Shown one piece after another: positions 53,589-63,328 of a stretch of 64,000 nt of DNA (position 1 is the stretch's first letter; each line of letters begins with the position of its first letter). The position numbers were made by a program, and so were the translations under genes. Source of the DNA: Vallitalea okinawensis (GTDB taxonomy: Bacteria; Bacillota; Clostridia; Lachnospirales; PQDH01); the NCBI RefSeq assembly GCF_002964605.1, contig NZ_PQDH01000006.1, positions 186,001-250,000 on the forward strand, read 5' to 3'. Under the pieces are notes generated by a model. The model was not told the DNA's origin and did not search any database. It worked only from the letters and a program-made list of their open reading frames with translations.

Positions 53589-56462
53589 TTACAAAACTTG
53601 TTTAAGAAACTTACCTGTCACCGATCCCTTAACATCCCTCACCTGTTCTGGTGTTCCTTGGGCAACTACATAGCCTCCATTTTTTCCACCTTCAGGTCCG
53701 AGGTCGATGATATGGTCTGCTGTTTTGAGCACCTCTAGATTATGTTCTATAACAAGTAGTGAATGTCCTTTTTCTATGAGCATATTCAAACAGCTTAAAA
53801 GCTTCTTGATGTCCGAGATGTGTAATCCAGTTGTAGGCTCATCTAATATATAAAGGTTATTGCTACCTCTCTTGATCTTTCCTAATTCAGAAGCAAGCTT
53901 AATTCTTTGTGCTTCCCCTCCTGATAAAGTTGTCGAAGACTGACCTAACTTAATATAACCTAATCCTAATTGATTCATAATGTTAAGTTTGTGATATATA
54001 TTCTTCTTATCTTTAAAGAATTCCACTGCCTCTTCAACACTCATATCCAGTATTTCATAGATATTTTTGCTCTTATACTTAACATCCAATATCTCTTTTT
54101 TATAGCGCTGTCCCTTACATATAGGGCAAACGATCTCTACATCCGGCATAAACTGCAACTTTGTTACGATACGCCCATCACCTTTACAATGCTCACACCT
54201 TCCGCTATTCTTACTGTTAAAGCTAAAGTTGGATATAGTATACTCCTTCTCTTTAGCCTCTTTAGTCGTTAAGAATAATCTTCTTATGCTATCAAATAGA
54301 CCAATGTAGGTGGCAGGATTAGATCTACTGTTCTTCCCGATGGGAGATTGATCGATATTAATAATATTATTGATGTATTCGTTTCCTCTGAACCCCTTAT
54401 GTTCACCGGGAATTATCCTTGGGTCAGCTATGCTTCTCACCTTTTTATAAATGATCTCATTAACCAATGTACTCTTACCAGATCCAGAAACCCCTGTTAT
54501 ACATACAAGAATACCTAGTGGAATCTCTAAATTAATATTTTTTAAGTTATTTTCCCTAGCTCCTTGTACTGTCAACTTATGTCCATTACTTTGTCGTCTT
54601 GTTATTGGAACTGGTATCGTATCTTTACCCGAAAGGTATCTGCCAGTAATAGAGTGCTTAGCCCTCTTAATCTTTTCAAGATTACCTGTTTCAACTATCA
54701 TACCACCATGACTACCGGGTCCGGGTCCAACCTCCACAATGTTATCTGCACTTTCAATTGTCTCTATATCGTGCTCAACAACAATGACTGTATTACCTAA
54801 ATCTCTAAGTTGGTTTAATATATTAATCACTTTCTTGCTATCCCTTGCATGAAGTCCTATACTTGGCTCGTCAAGGACATAAATCATGCCCATGAGTCCA
54901 GAACTAATTTGTGAAGCTAGACGAATTCTCTGTGCTTCTCCACCTGAAATAGTATCGGCTCTTCTTCCTAAAGAAAGATAATCCAAACCAATGTCAACTA
55001 ACAACCTAAGTCTCTTTATGATTTCCTGAACAATAGGTTCTGCTATATACTTTTTCTCTATAGGAAATTCTAGTTGCTCCATAAAATCAAGTAACTCCGT
55101 TAGCTGCATCCAACATAATTCATGTATGTCCTTATGATGGATATGGATATTGAAGCGTTGTTCTTTAAGCTTTTTTCCTCCACAGTCCGGGCAAGTATAC
55201 TCTATCATCTTCTTCCTGAACCATTCAAGTACAGCTTCATTGACTTTATCACTCCTGGTGCTTTCTCTATACCAATGTTCTGTTTGATTAACATACCCAC
55301 TGAATTGTATTTTCCTGCCGATAATCCAATTCCTCTTGTTGAGGTCCGGCGGTGCCTCTATAGTTATTTTTTCACCTTTAGTTCCATAAAACAATATATC
55401 TTTAATATCATCGGATAATTGATTGAAGGGTGCATCTAAACTGAATTTATAGTGCCGTGATAGGTTATACATGATGATATGTTTGTATGTTACTTCCCCT
55501 CTGCAGTTATAGACACTTGGATCAAATGCTCCTTCGTTAATGCTCCTCTCATGATTGACAATCATCAGTCTGGGATCTGCCTTCTTGGAAGTTCCAATAC
55601 CCCCACATGTTCTACATGAACTGTTTATATTGTTAAAAGCAAAGTAGTGAGATTCAATGTTGGCCATAGTTATATGATGTTCCTTGCACCCAAAGCTGCT
55701 ATAGAAATTATCTTTTACCTCTTCCGATACATCCTCTGATATGAACTCTGCAATCAGTACATGCTCGCCAATGACCTCTAATGCCGTTTCTAGCGAATTG
55801 GTTAAACTCTTCTCGATATTGCTCTTTACCTCAAATCGATCAATAACAATTTTGATATCATGATCACTGTATTCGTCGATATCAATTTCTTCACTTATAT
55901 CCACCCTATCACCATCAATGATCAGATTACTATAGCCTTTCTGCCTTATCTCGTCAAAGAGATAGGAATAGGTTTCTCCATACAGCTTCTTTACAGGTGT
56001 TAAGAATTCAATCTTCGTTCCCTGTGGTAATGACAACACTGCTTCAACTATTTGACCAGATGTCTTAATATCAAATCGCTCCTGGCAATAGGGGCATTTT
56101 GCTACGCCCACTGTAGCAAAGAGTAGACGCATATAATCATAGATATCCGTCATGGTTCCTACTGTAGACCTGGGATTAACAAGTCCTCTTTTTTGTTCGA
56201 TGGCGATTACCGGTGATAGTCCGAAAACGAAATCTACCTCTGGTTTCTTTAGTTGGGCAATTCTACTTCTAGAGAATGTAGGCAACGAATCAAGAAATCG
56301 ACGTTGCCCCTCACCATAGATAATATCAAACGCTAGGGACGACTTGCCTGAACCGCTTACACCTGTTATGACAGTAATCTTATCCCGTGGAATATTCACA
56401 TCTATATTCTTAAGATTATTCTGCCTTGCACCTTTTATCACGATTTCCTTCTGTCCTAACAC
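53589..56462 (-). CDS. Class II UvrA-like ABC ATPase (UvrA2 paralogue)
   Basis: The 957-residue protein has two ABC modules, each with Walker A ([13 protein letters not shown] near residue 35; [13 protein letters not shown] near 640), signature ([24 protein letters not shown]) and Walker B ([20 protein letters not shown]). Zinc modules are visible as [25 protein letters not shown] and CEHCKGDGR with CPICKGQRY. The segment [25 protein letters not shown] differs from canonical UvrA (ARQYLGQMEKPDVD) and marks a paralogue. Such class II proteins are linked to tolerance of DNA-binding antibiotics. It starts at GTG with GAGGGG upstream, 33 bp after the AraC-nucleotidyltransferase gene. Confidence 0.88.
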   Translation of the reverse strand: MLGQKEIVIKGARQNNLKNIDVNIPRDKITVITGVSGSGKSSLAFDIIYGEGQRRFLDSLPTFSRSRIAQLKKPEVDFVFGLSPVIAIEQKRGLVNPRSTVGTMTDIYDYMRLLFATVGVAKCPYCQERFDIKTSGQIVEAVLSLPQGTKIEFLTPVKKLYGETYSYLFDEIRQKGYSNLIIDGDRVDISEEIDIDEYSDHDIKIVIDRFEVKSNIEKSLTNSLETALEVIGEHVLIAEFISEDVSEEVKDNFYSSFGCKEHHITMANIESHYFAFNNINSSCRTCGGIGTSKKADPRLMIVNHERSINEGAFDPSVYNCRGEVTYKHIIMYNLSRHYKFSLDAPFNQLSDDIKDILFYGTKGEKITIEAPPDLNKRNWIIGRKIQFSGYVNQTEHWYRESTRSDKVNEAVLEWFRKKMIEYTCPDCGGKKLKEQRFNIHIHHKDIHELCWMQLTELLDFMEQLEFPIEKKYIAEPIVQEIIKRLRLLVDIGLDYLSLGRRADTISGGEAQRIRLASQISSGLMGMIYVLDEPSIGLHARDSKKVINILNQLRDLGNTVIVVEHDIETIESADNIVEVGPGPGSHGGMIVETGNLEKIKRAKHSITGRYLSGKDTIPVPITRRQSNGHKLTVQGARENNLKNINLEIPLGILVCITGVSGSGKSTLVNEIIYKKVRSIADPRIIPGEHKGFRGNEYINNIINIDQSPIGKNSRSNPATYIGLFDSIRRLFLTTKEAKEKEYTISNFSFNSKNSGRCEHCKGDGRIVTKLQFMPDVEIVCPICKGQRYKKEILDVKYKSKNIYEILDMSVEEAVEFFKDKKNIYHKLNIMNQLGLGYIKLGQSSTTLSGGEAQRIKLASELGKIKRGSNNLYILDEPTTGLHISDIKKLLSCLNMLIEKGHSLLVIEHNLEVLKTADHIIDLGPEGGKNGGYVVAQGTPEQVRDVKGSVTGKFLKQVL

Positions 56463-56495
56463 TTAACCCCTCCTCATTCTTAACTAAAAAGTCAA

Positions 56496-57800
56496 TCAAA
56501 TGAATATATCCATATCACAATCACTCTTGATATAAGCTGGTTCATAGACAACGTTATTGCTCTTATTGGTTATATGTATTTCTGAGATATCTTTTACCAA
56601 AACCCCTTCTTCACATAGCCATTCGCATACTTCACAAATTGTATTGGTACGAAATGTCTTATTAAAATCCTTGACTATGGTTGTTAGAGCTTTCATTTCA
56701 GTAGCCTTATCAAAATAGTCTAATATAGGTTTGCAAATAGTGTCCATATGTTGTCTTAAATAATCATAGATCATATCAATAGACTTAGATATATTGATAC
56801 TGTTTTTTCGCTCATCCATTAACCCAATATACAATTTTTCTATTATTGGATTCTTGTACTTGAGTGCTTGCAATATAACCTCTCTTGATGGGATATTATT
56901 ATTTAGCAATACTTCAATTGCTGCTATATGTTTTAAAGTTTCAGTGATCCAAAGGTAGGAGTACCTAACATCACTCTTGACTTTCAGCCATTTCTCAGCC
57001 TTATAAAGTCTTCCAAGAACCCACTCCGTTCTCTCCAACAAAGCAAATGATTTATCTCTCTTTCCTATATCATCAGTATCACAAATATTCTCAAAGAGTT
57101 CCTTCAATGATTCATCTTTACAATAGATCATTGTCCCTAATGAATAATAGGAATGTGTAAATGACGCTTTTAAGCTCTTGCCAATAAGTTTTCTATATTC
57201 CGATCTCGTCATTACGTGTCCATTAACGTAAATATCATCTTCTAACAGACATAGTTCTGAATTAAGTTTACAGTTATCGTTGACGATGATGGTCATATCT
57301 ATATCCGACTTTTCCCATACCTGATCATAAGAAAGGCTCCCCATAATGATGACTGCAAGAACATTCATATCATTTTTCAGTCGATCACATAACGTTTCCA
57401 CTGCACGCATATATCTTTTCTGTAAATCACTATGGCTAAAACTAACTTTCCAGAAATCCATGGGTATAGCGTGAGTTCCTAACTTTCGATATGCATTCGG
57501 TGTAATATCAAAGATACGCTTGAAGGCTCTGGAAAATGTCTCATGTGAGTTAAACCCATAATCCAATGCAATATCTACTATATTTTTATTTGAGTCTATA
57601 ATCTCCCCAGCTGCAACAGATAGTTTTCTCTTCCGTACATAGTCAGTAACAGGAATACCGACTATGGATTGAAATACCCTATGGAAATGATGAGCAGAAT
57701 AAAAGCATAAGGCAGACAATTCCTCAAGTGTAATATCCTCTTTTATATGTTTCTCTATATAATCCAAAGCTTTTTGAACCTTATTATAATAATCAGACAT
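56496..57800 (-). CDS. AraC-type HTH protein fused to a nucleotidyltransferase domain
   Basis: The 434-residue protein begins with a complete AraC double HTH (1-105: ITLEELSALCFYSAHHFHRVF, IVDIALDYGFNSHETFSRAF, TPNAYRK). A nucleotidyltransferase fold follows (~118-240) with MGSLSYDQ and SDIDMTI: G154-S155 and the metal pair D166/D168. A helical C-terminal region (~240-434) resembles the substrate-binding part of aminoglycoside-type nucleotidyltransferases. A regulator fused to a potential nucleotide-modifying enzyme is unusual. It forms an operon with the UvrA-like gene, which it may control. Confidence 0.85.
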   Translation of the reverse strand: MSDYYNKVQKALDYIEKHIKEDITLEELSALCFYSAHHFHRVFQSIVGIPVTDYVRKRKLSVAAGEIIDSNKNIVDIALDYGFNSHETFSRAFKRIFDITPNAYRKLGTHAIPMDFWKVSFSHSDLQKRYMRAVETLCDRLKNDMNVLAVIIMGSLSYDQVWEKSDIDMTIIVNDNCKLNSELCLLEDDIYVNGHVMTRSEYRKLIGKSLKASFTHSYYSLGTMIYCKDESLKELFENICDTDDIGKRDKSFALLERTEWVLGRLYKAEKWLKVKSDVRYSYLWITETLKHIAAIEVLLNNNIPSREVILQALKYKNPIIEKLYIGLMDERKNSINISKSIDMIYDYLRQHMDTICKPILDYFDKATEMKALTTIVKDFNKTFRTNTICEVCEWLCEEGVLVKDISEIHITNKSNNVVYEPAYIKSDCDMDIFI

Positions 57801-57875
57801 TCTTCATCACCAACCTTTAAGAACAGTATAGCATATAATAGTTACCTTTTCTTGATAATGCTTGATATTTTGTTA

Positions 57876-57897
57876 ACCCCTATAATTACTAGGGTTC
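57876..57897. promoter_or_regulatory. Candidate regulator dyad in the divergent AraC/SDR promoter region
   Basis: AACCC and GGGTT arms flank a TA-rich centre that includes TATAAT (57881-57886). It lies in the 205-bp gap between the divergently transcribed AraC-type gene and the SDR gene. Weak evidence; no -35 fits well. Confidence 0.3.
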
Positions 57898-58005
57898 ATA
57901 AGCTTACAGCTTGATTCATGATGTACATCACATAACTATCACAATAGGGTATTATTATTACTTCATACAACTAAAATACATTCTAAATATTAGGAGGAGA
58001 CATAT

Positions 58006-59025
58006 ATGAATATATTAATGACAGGTTCGACTGGTATTGTTGGTTTGCCATGTTTGAAATTATTTTTAGAAGAAGGTCATAACGTTTATTGTATTGTAAG
58101 AGAAAAAAATGGTGAACTACCATCCAAACGTTTAAAAAAAGCATTAAAACTTAATAATCTACCAAAAAATTTGAACATAATGACAGGTGATATAAAAAAA
58201 CCCCTCTTTGAATTATCTAGTGAAGATTTATCCATGCTTAATAAGGCATCCATTGATATCTTTTTCCACTGTGCAGCACTTACTAAGATGGAGGATCGCT
58301 ATCACAAAGAATCCATATTAACCAATATAGAAGGCACAAAACATGCTATTAGTTTAGGAAAAGCACTAAATATTCCCCATTTCCACTATATCTCAACTGC
58401 CTATGTCGCTAATGGCGGCTCCAATATATATGAACTTAATAAAGAAAAATCAGAGCAAATTATACAGTCTTCTAATATCCCATACACTATTTCAAGGTTA
58501 GCTATTGTAATAGGCGATACAGCAACAGGTCAAATAAGTGATTTTACTGGGATGTACGGTTATTTCTTAGCGGCATACCGCATAGTAAAGAAATCAAACT
58601 ATAAAACAATGCTTGAAGCAGAAGCAAGTGAAGGAGCAACCCTTAATCTAATTCCAGCAGATTGGACAGCCAAGACTCTATCACTTATTAATGAAAAGGG
58701 ACCTTCCAATACTATTCTCAATATTGTTGATGAGAATCCTCTGCTTGTAGAAACAGTTTATGATTATGGTTTTAAATCCTTAGGCATTGATCAGAATACT
58801 ATTACTGTCAGGAGTCTTGATACGACATCAAGCACAGCAACCAGATATCAGAAGATGTTTAATTTTATAATTAATATCTTTAGACCTTATACCAGTAAGC
58901 AATTTATTGCATCAACGAAGACTTTGAGAGAACATCTACAAGAAGATTATGTTAAAGCGCCTTCTATGACGTATGATTTAATTGATAAATGTCTCCAATA
59001 TGCGTTAATCACCATTAACGATTAA
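58006..59025 (+). CDS. Extended short-chain dehydrogenase/reductase (NAD-dependent epimerase-like)
   Basis: The 339-residue protein has an N-terminal NAD(P)-binding motif GSTGIVG (7-13), HCAALTKMED, ISTAYVANG and a possible active-site YELNK. The C-terminal substrate domain is divergent. It resembles SDRs of the thioester-reductase or male-sterility type (NAD_binding_4), which act on polyketides or fatty acyl groups. The substrate is unknown. It is divergent from the AraC-UvrA operon, with AGGAGG before the ATG and a strong terminator after it. Confidence 0.82.
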   Translation: MNILMTGSTGIVGLPCLKLFLEEGHNVYCIVREKNGELPSKRLKKALKLNNLPKNLNIMTGDIKKPLFELSSEDLSMLNKASIDIFFHCAALTKMEDRYHKESILTNIEGTKHAISLGKALNIPHFHYISTAYVANGGSNIYELNKEKSEQIIQSSNIPYTISRLAIVIGDTATGQISDFTGMYGYFLAAYRIVKKSNYKTMLEAEASEGATLNLIPADWTAKTLSLINEKGPSNTILNIVDENPLLVETVYDYGFKSLGIDQNTITVRSLDTTSSTATRYQKMFNFIINIFRPYTSKQFIASTKTLREHLQEDYVKAPSMTYDLIDKCLQYALITIND

Positions 59026-59027
59026 AA

Positions 59028-59066
59028 AAGTCAAGACTGAATTGGAATACTCTTCAGTCTTGACTT
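59028..59066 (+). terminator. Terminator of the SDR gene
   Basis: A 14-bp perfect stem (59028-59041 with 59053-59066) with an 11-base loop, followed by CTTTTAT, just after the stop codon. Confidence 0.85.
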
Positions 59067-59079
59067 CTTTTATCTTATA

Positions 59080-59133
59080 TCATTCTTTTACTGCTCCTGC
59101 TACAATACCTTTAAAGGAAGAGGAAATATAAAT
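59080..59133 (-). pseudogene. C-terminal stub of a sugar ABC permease
   Basis: Minus-strand translation ends SSFKGIVAGAVKE-stop (59080-59118), closely matching the conserved last residues (GIVAGAVKG) of LplC-type permeases. Upstream the sequence runs into a hairpin and non-coding DNA with no permease body. It is a tail fragment left after deletion, on the same strand as the heparinase cluster. Confidence 0.5.
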
Positions 59134-59171
59134 AGTCAAGCTCTTCATGTAATATACATGAGACTTGACTA
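59133..59171 (-). terminator. Terminator of the heparinase operon
   Basis: Nested arms TAGTCAAG/CTTGACTA and TCATGTA/TACATGA around a short centre. It follows the 99-residue gene by 45 bp on the minus strand. Confidence 0.6.
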
Positions 59172-59215
59172 CTTTATATTTTCTTACATTGTGTATGCAA
59201 TTGTACATTTATTTT

Positions 59216-59515
59216 TTATTTCTTTATTAATTGAATTCTATTCTCTTTGCAGAAGCGTTCTAGTTCATTTTTATACTCATCAAAGAACTTTTTCTCCTTC
59301 ATGCGTGTATAGACTAAAGGTTCCCACCCCTTTGTAAAATGAATAGTTATTTTCTCTGAGGCCTTTTTAAGAAATAGAAATTGTCTCTCTTCAAATGATG
59401 AGAATTCTATTTGACGTATATCACTAAAAACAGCATTTCTCGTGATATATTTCTTCTTCTGAGGTACCATCATAATCATCTCAGTTTTATCCACTAGCAA
59501 ATGTCGAACTGCCAT
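59216..59515 (-). CDS. Small protein of unknown function, basic, PH-like pattern
   Basis: A 99-residue protein rich in Lys and Phe with a beta-strand pattern and a C-terminal amphipathic helix (KFFDEYKNELERFCKENRI). It may be a small PH-like domain, but this is only an impression. ATG 59515 is taken because GGAGG lies 7 bases upstream. The longer frame by two codons abuts that site. It lies 41 bp after the heparinase gene and is probably cotranscribed. Confidence 0.7.
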   Translation of the reverse strand: MAVRHLLVDKTEMIMMVPQKKKYITRNAVFSDIRQIEFSSFEERQFLFLKKASEKITIHFTKGWEPLVYTRMKEKKFFDEYKNELERFCKENRIQLIKK

Positions 59516-59556
59516 ATGCATTCCTCCTTACATAAATGCCCTATAATTATTTTAGC

Positions 59557-61425
59557 CTACTCTCTTACTTGCATATTAAAGGAGAATTCACCCTCTGTTA
59601 TAGAATTTTTAGTCTTAATCTGTAGACGATAAAGTCTTTCTCCCCATACTTGTAAAAGTGTTTCATCTTTGATTTCTATGGTTTCATAAGAAGCCTCAAG
59701 CTGAAGGTTATCAAATTCTAAGGATATTTCATCTTCTTCTGTTGTTCTTAAGACTACTGTATTATCTCTTATACAAGGTTCTTTACAAAGCATAAAGTTA
59801 AACGTAATTTCTTTCGCCACGTTTAAACTTAAAGTATCCATTATTGTAACACTTGATGTCTCTCTACTTAGTGTTGCAGTACGTATGTATTTTTCTATAC
59901 CAGCATCTTCTTCATAGGCTTCATGCAGATTAAGATGACAAGATGTGCCATCTTCAAAATCCTTTACTTTAAAATCCTTAGCTTCATATCTAGCCCCATA
60001 GCACTGCTGTATTTCGCCGATAATAGGAACATTATGATACTGTCCTTGCATGTTCCAAATTTTATAGCGATTTGGTCCAAAGGTATCCTTAACATAGGTA
60101 CCACACCCTATATCAATAATACAAGGTCTTCCATTGTAATAAACAATAAAGTTTCCTAAATCGTTATGGTTATGACTTTCATCATTGAAGCCACCTTTTA
60201 TCGCCAGATAGAAGCCCTTTTGTTTATCCTGACTTTCTCTGGTTGTTAATACTTGAATTCCATCAAAAACATTACTCAACTTAATATTTAAATCTATATT
60301 TTTTAGATTCCTAAATTCTTTTATCATAAAGAGATAGGGTAAACCACGTAATACACCTAGCTGAGCAGGGTCACCTAAACCAAGCTCCTTATACATGGTT
60401 TGAGCTAAATACTTCATCTCATCACTGTTTACATCTTTACCAAAGCGATATAAAAGTGAGAAATTTGTTTTTAAGTAAGGATGACTATCTGCGAAGTTGG
60501 TAAAACAGTTTTTAGCTATATGTACCTTTGCAGGAAACTCACCTACATGCTTGATAATCGTCTCGTCAAAGTAATTCACTTTACCTTCAGTAACTTTGTT
60601 TATGATCCAAAGGCAATCATATAAGGAGCCTGCTGCTCGATTCCAATAAGCGGGACCTTCATCACAGCCACCATCTTCACTGTAAATACCGATAAATTTA
60701 TCGATAATTTCTATTGTTTTGAAGACGCCTAAGCGTCTTAATTCCACATCTTCTTCAACAAGTAGCATGGTCATAAGGCAGTTAGAGGAACACCATGGTG
60801 CCCAATTATTCAGCTTCCTACCGCTGTAGCCCATCCACCACCACTGACGATTGTACAGGAAGGGGTCTATTATTCTATCTTTTAATTCATGCTTAATACG
60901 TTGAGCTAAGATAGGGGAAATTTCGTCTAATTTATCTTTTAAGAGATAATAAGTAAATGCCAGTAAAACAGCTGTTTCACTACACCCTAAATCAATTGCC
61001 CTTTGATCGTGAGGAGGAAACATGGTTGGCTCAGGAGTACGGAATAGGTAATAATGATAGTTGGATACCCATGTTGACTCTTCGCATATACACCAAAAGG
61101 CATTAATTATATCATCCATGTAGCTTCCATCATTGACAATACATTCTGCCATTATTAGATGCGCCAAAGCATCTTTGCGAATACTGGCTGCATCACCATA
61201 TGGTTTTCGAGTGCCTTCTCTTAAAAAGCTCATTAAGTCCGTGGCATGAATGACGGGAAATCTATATCCTTTATAAGCTGCTGCTTTTTCTATCACTAAC
61301 TCTTTGATATCCTCAGGAATTTCATTCCACTTATCTCTTTCGTCAATTTGGGGACAAGGTCTAAAATCATCTATTTTTTGAATTATGCCTTTCAGCTGTT
61401 GGTAGGTCGTATCGTCTACAAACAT
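59557..61425 (-). CDS. Heparinase II/III-family polysaccharide lyase-like protein
   Basis: The 622-residue protein has an (alpha/alpha) toroid N-terminal half with NNWAPWCSSNCL and EDGGCDEGPAYWNRA. A heparinase II/III beta-sheet half starts at FYLAIKGGFNDESHNHNDLGNF, followed by GRPCIIDIGCGTY. The His-Asn-His-Asn-Asp cluster is the conserved metal and active-site region. No signal peptide is seen, so it likely acts on imported uronic-acid oligosaccharides in the cytoplasm. ATG 61425 is used, with AGGAGG 6 bases upstream. Two PHP-domain genes and an AraC regulator lie upstream. Confidence 0.9.
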   Translation of the reverse strand: MFVDDTTYQQLKGIIQKIDDFRPCPQIDERDKWNEIPEDIKELVIEKAAAYKGYRFPVIHATDLMSFLREGTRKPYGDAASIRKDALAHLIMAECIVNDGSYMDDIINAFWCICEESTWVSNYHYYLFRTPEPTMFPPHDQRAIDLGCSETAVLLAFTYYLLKDKLDEISPILAQRIKHELKDRIIDPFLYNRQWWWMGYSGRKLNNWAPWCSSNCLMTMLLVEEDVELRRLGVFKTIEIIDKFIGIYSEDGGCDEGPAYWNRAAGSLYDCLWIINKVTEGKVNYFDETIIKHVGEFPAKVHIAKNCFTNFADSHPYLKTNFSLLYRFGKDVNSDEMKYLAQTMYKELGLGDPAQLGVLRGLPYLFMIKEFRNLKNIDLNIKLSNVFDGIQVLTTRESQDKQKGFYLAIKGGFNDESHNHNDLGNFIVYYNGRPCIIDIGCGTYVKDTFGPNRYKIWNMQGQYHNVPIIGEIQQCYGARYEAKDFKVKDFEDGTSCHLNLHEAYEEDAGIEKYIRTATLSRETSSVTIMDTLSLNVAKEITFNFMLCKEPCIRDNTVVLRTTEEDEISLEFDNLQLEASYETIEIKDETLLQVWGERLYRLQIKTKNSITEGEFSFNMQVRE

Positions 61426-61542
61426 TATTAACCTCCTAGGGTTCATTAATTATATAGTTCTTATTTCACTATACCAGCATTGTTATAAAAAGAGTACCTA
61501 CAAAAATTTGTTCTATAGGTTATCAAATTATTGATATGCTTG

Positions 61543-61561
61543 AAGGGGCAATTAGCCCCTT
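61543..61561. terminator. Short hairpin between PHP and heparinase genes
   Basis: A 7-bp GC-rich stem (AAGGGGC and GCCCCTT) with a 5-base loop. The T-run is on the plus strand only, where no gene ends. On the minus strand it may attenuate transcription into the heparinase gene. Confidence 0.5.
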
Positions 61562-61580
61562 TTTCTGCAAAATATTGATA

Positions 61581-62354
61581 TTATTCATTAATATTGCATC
61601 TTGGACGACTTGGGTTAAATTTGGAAAATTGACGTTCTGTTTTAAGAACCTTTGAATGTTGCCAAATGGGATTTTCTTCTTTATAAGGCAAACCGCAAAA
61701 AATAGAGTAGTTATTTTCCAATAACACCTTTGCTAAGTGTTTCTCTGATCGTATTTTTTCATTGGTATATATACCACATTTATCAGCACCAAAATTGTGA
61801 TTATCAGAACATGCAATAACAGGGATCTTATGCTTTAGAGCATAATTACAAGCCAATGCATTTACTTCTTCAGGTTGTCCACCATTAATCATTTCAATAC
61901 CATGTACATATCGATTATCAATGAGCTCTCCTCCAGCCCGAAAAGGGTGTGCTTGGAATATTGCCATATCATTCTTATTAGCTAATAGATGAAAGAGTTT
62001 ATTTGGAGAAAGATTTTGAATACCTTCATTCTTCTTAAGAAACTCTACGTCTAAACCGTATATAAGAACTTCTACCTTAGGCTTGACTGGTACTCGTAGT
62101 TCAATACCAAGAAATACATCAACTCCTAGCTTTTCACCTATTTCCTTAGCTCGATAATATCCTGCTAACTGACAGTCTATCCTTTCCTTCCAAGGGATAT
62201 CGCCATAGCTATCTAAGTATCCCACCGAAAAATGATCCGTAATAACAACTCCTGTAAATCCTAATTCTGCATAGTCATACATGATTTCTTCGCTAGTTCT
62301 TTTAGCACAGCGGCTGATATCTGATGTATGTACGTGTAAATCATACTTATACAA
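61581..62354 (-). CDS. PHP-domain metallo-hydrolase (copy A)
   Basis: The 257-residue protein has the PHP metal motifs DLHVHTSDISRC, ITDHFSVG, FLGIELRV, QAHPFR and CSDNHNFGADKCG. PHP proteins are trinuclear-metal phosphoesterases; the substrate is unknown. The start is TTG (62354), with GGAGG 6 bases upstream and no ATG nearby. It follows its paralogue by 38 bp, so the two arose by tandem duplication. It probably belongs with heparinase-type sugar degradation. Confidence 0.87.
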   Translation of the reverse strand: MYKYDLHVHTSDISRCAKRTSEEIMYDYAELGFTGVVITDHFSVGYLDSYGDIPWKERIDCQLAGYYRAKEIGEKLGVDVFLGIELRVPVKPKVEVLIYGLDVEFLKKNEGIQNLSPNKLFHLLANKNDMAIFQAHPFRAGGELIDNRYVHGIEMINGGQPEEVNALACNYALKHKIPVIACSDNHNFGADKCGIYTNEKIRSEKHLAKVLLENNYSIFCGLPYKEENPIWQHSKVLKTERQFSKFNPSRPRCNINE

Positions 62355-62392
62355 AATTTACCTCCTCATTTATTGCAATATTAAGTGCTTAA

Positions 62393-63130
62393 CTAATCCT
62401 CACTAAGTAATCTTCTTTTTGTCATGATATATCGTTCATCTACTCTTATTGGATTATCCTGTCCATAAGGTAACCCGCAGAAAATTTTATAATCTTCTGT
62501 CCGTAAGATCTGTAGTAAATCTTTGCTAGACTTGATCCTTGATTCAGTCATAATACCGCACTTATCTGCACCATTACGATGATTATCAGACCCTGCAATA
62601 CATCTAAGTTGTTTCTCTTTTGCAAAAGTATATGCCTTTTGATTGACCTCCTCTGGTTGTCCTCCATTGATGACTTCAATACCTGACATATATTGATAGG
62701 GTGCCAATTCCACCCCATTTCTAAAAGGATGAGCTTGGTACATCAATAAATCATGTTGTGTTACAAGCTTATACAATTCTTTAGGTGACAATAGTTGTAG
62801 GTTCTCATGATCCATTAAAAATGATTTATCTAATCCATAGATGATAAATTCAATTTTAGGTACTAAACGTAGTTCAACTCCTAGGAAAACATCTAACCCC
62901 ACTTCATCACCTGCTCTTTTCGCTTTTTGATACCCCTCTAGAAAAATATCCACTTTGTCTTGCCATGGAATATTGCCGTAGCTATTTAAATAGGAAGGGT
63001 CACCAAAATGATCTGTAATAACTATTCCTGTAAAATCAAGTTTTTTGTATGCTTTAACTAAATCCTCTGCCTTAGTATGTGCACATCGACTTACTTCAGA
63101 AGTATGGACATGTAGGTCATATTTTTTCAT
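62393..63130 (-). CDS. PHP-domain metallo-hydrolase (copy B)
   Basis: The 245-residue protein is colinear with copy A: DLHVHTSEVSRC, ITDHFGD, FLGVELRL, QAHPFR and SDNHRNGADKCG. ATG 63130 is preferred, since AAGGAG lies 8 bases upstream. A longer frame to 63193 has no ribosome site. Roughly half the residues match copy A, so both copies are retained as separate functional genes. Confidence 0.87.
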   Translation of the reverse strand: MKKYDLHVHTSEVSRCAHTKAEDLVKAYKKLDFTGIVITDHFGDPSYLNSYGNIPWQDKVDIFLEGYQKAKRAGDEVGLDVFLGVELRLVPKIEFIIYGLDKSFLMDHENLQLLSPKELYKLVTQHDLLMYQAHPFRNGVELAPYQYMSGIEVINGGQPEEVNQKAYTFAKEKQLRCIAGSDNHRNGADKCGIMTESRIKSSKDLLQILRTEDYKIFCGLPYGQDNPIRVDERYIMTKRRLLSED

Positions 63131-63282
63131 TAATTTTCTCCTTGTATATATGTTTAAAGCAACTATAACAGGATTAGAAAGTATTGAATACACCTATAAT
63201 AATGTTGTATATTGCTCCAAGAAAATGATATCCTTTCTATATTTCTTTATTTTTAAAGGTATATGCTACCTACTTAAACAAA

Positions 63283-63326
63283 AAAATGATAGTCGAGAAT
63301 CTATTAGACTCGTGACTACCATTTTT
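63283..63326 (-). terminator. Terminator of the AraC-family gene
   Basis: Complementary arms of about 15 bases with one bulge (ATGGTAGTCACGAG with CTCGACTATCAT), then seven T on the minus strand. It starts 3 bp after the stop codon. Confidence 0.75.
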
Positions 63327-63328
63327 AA

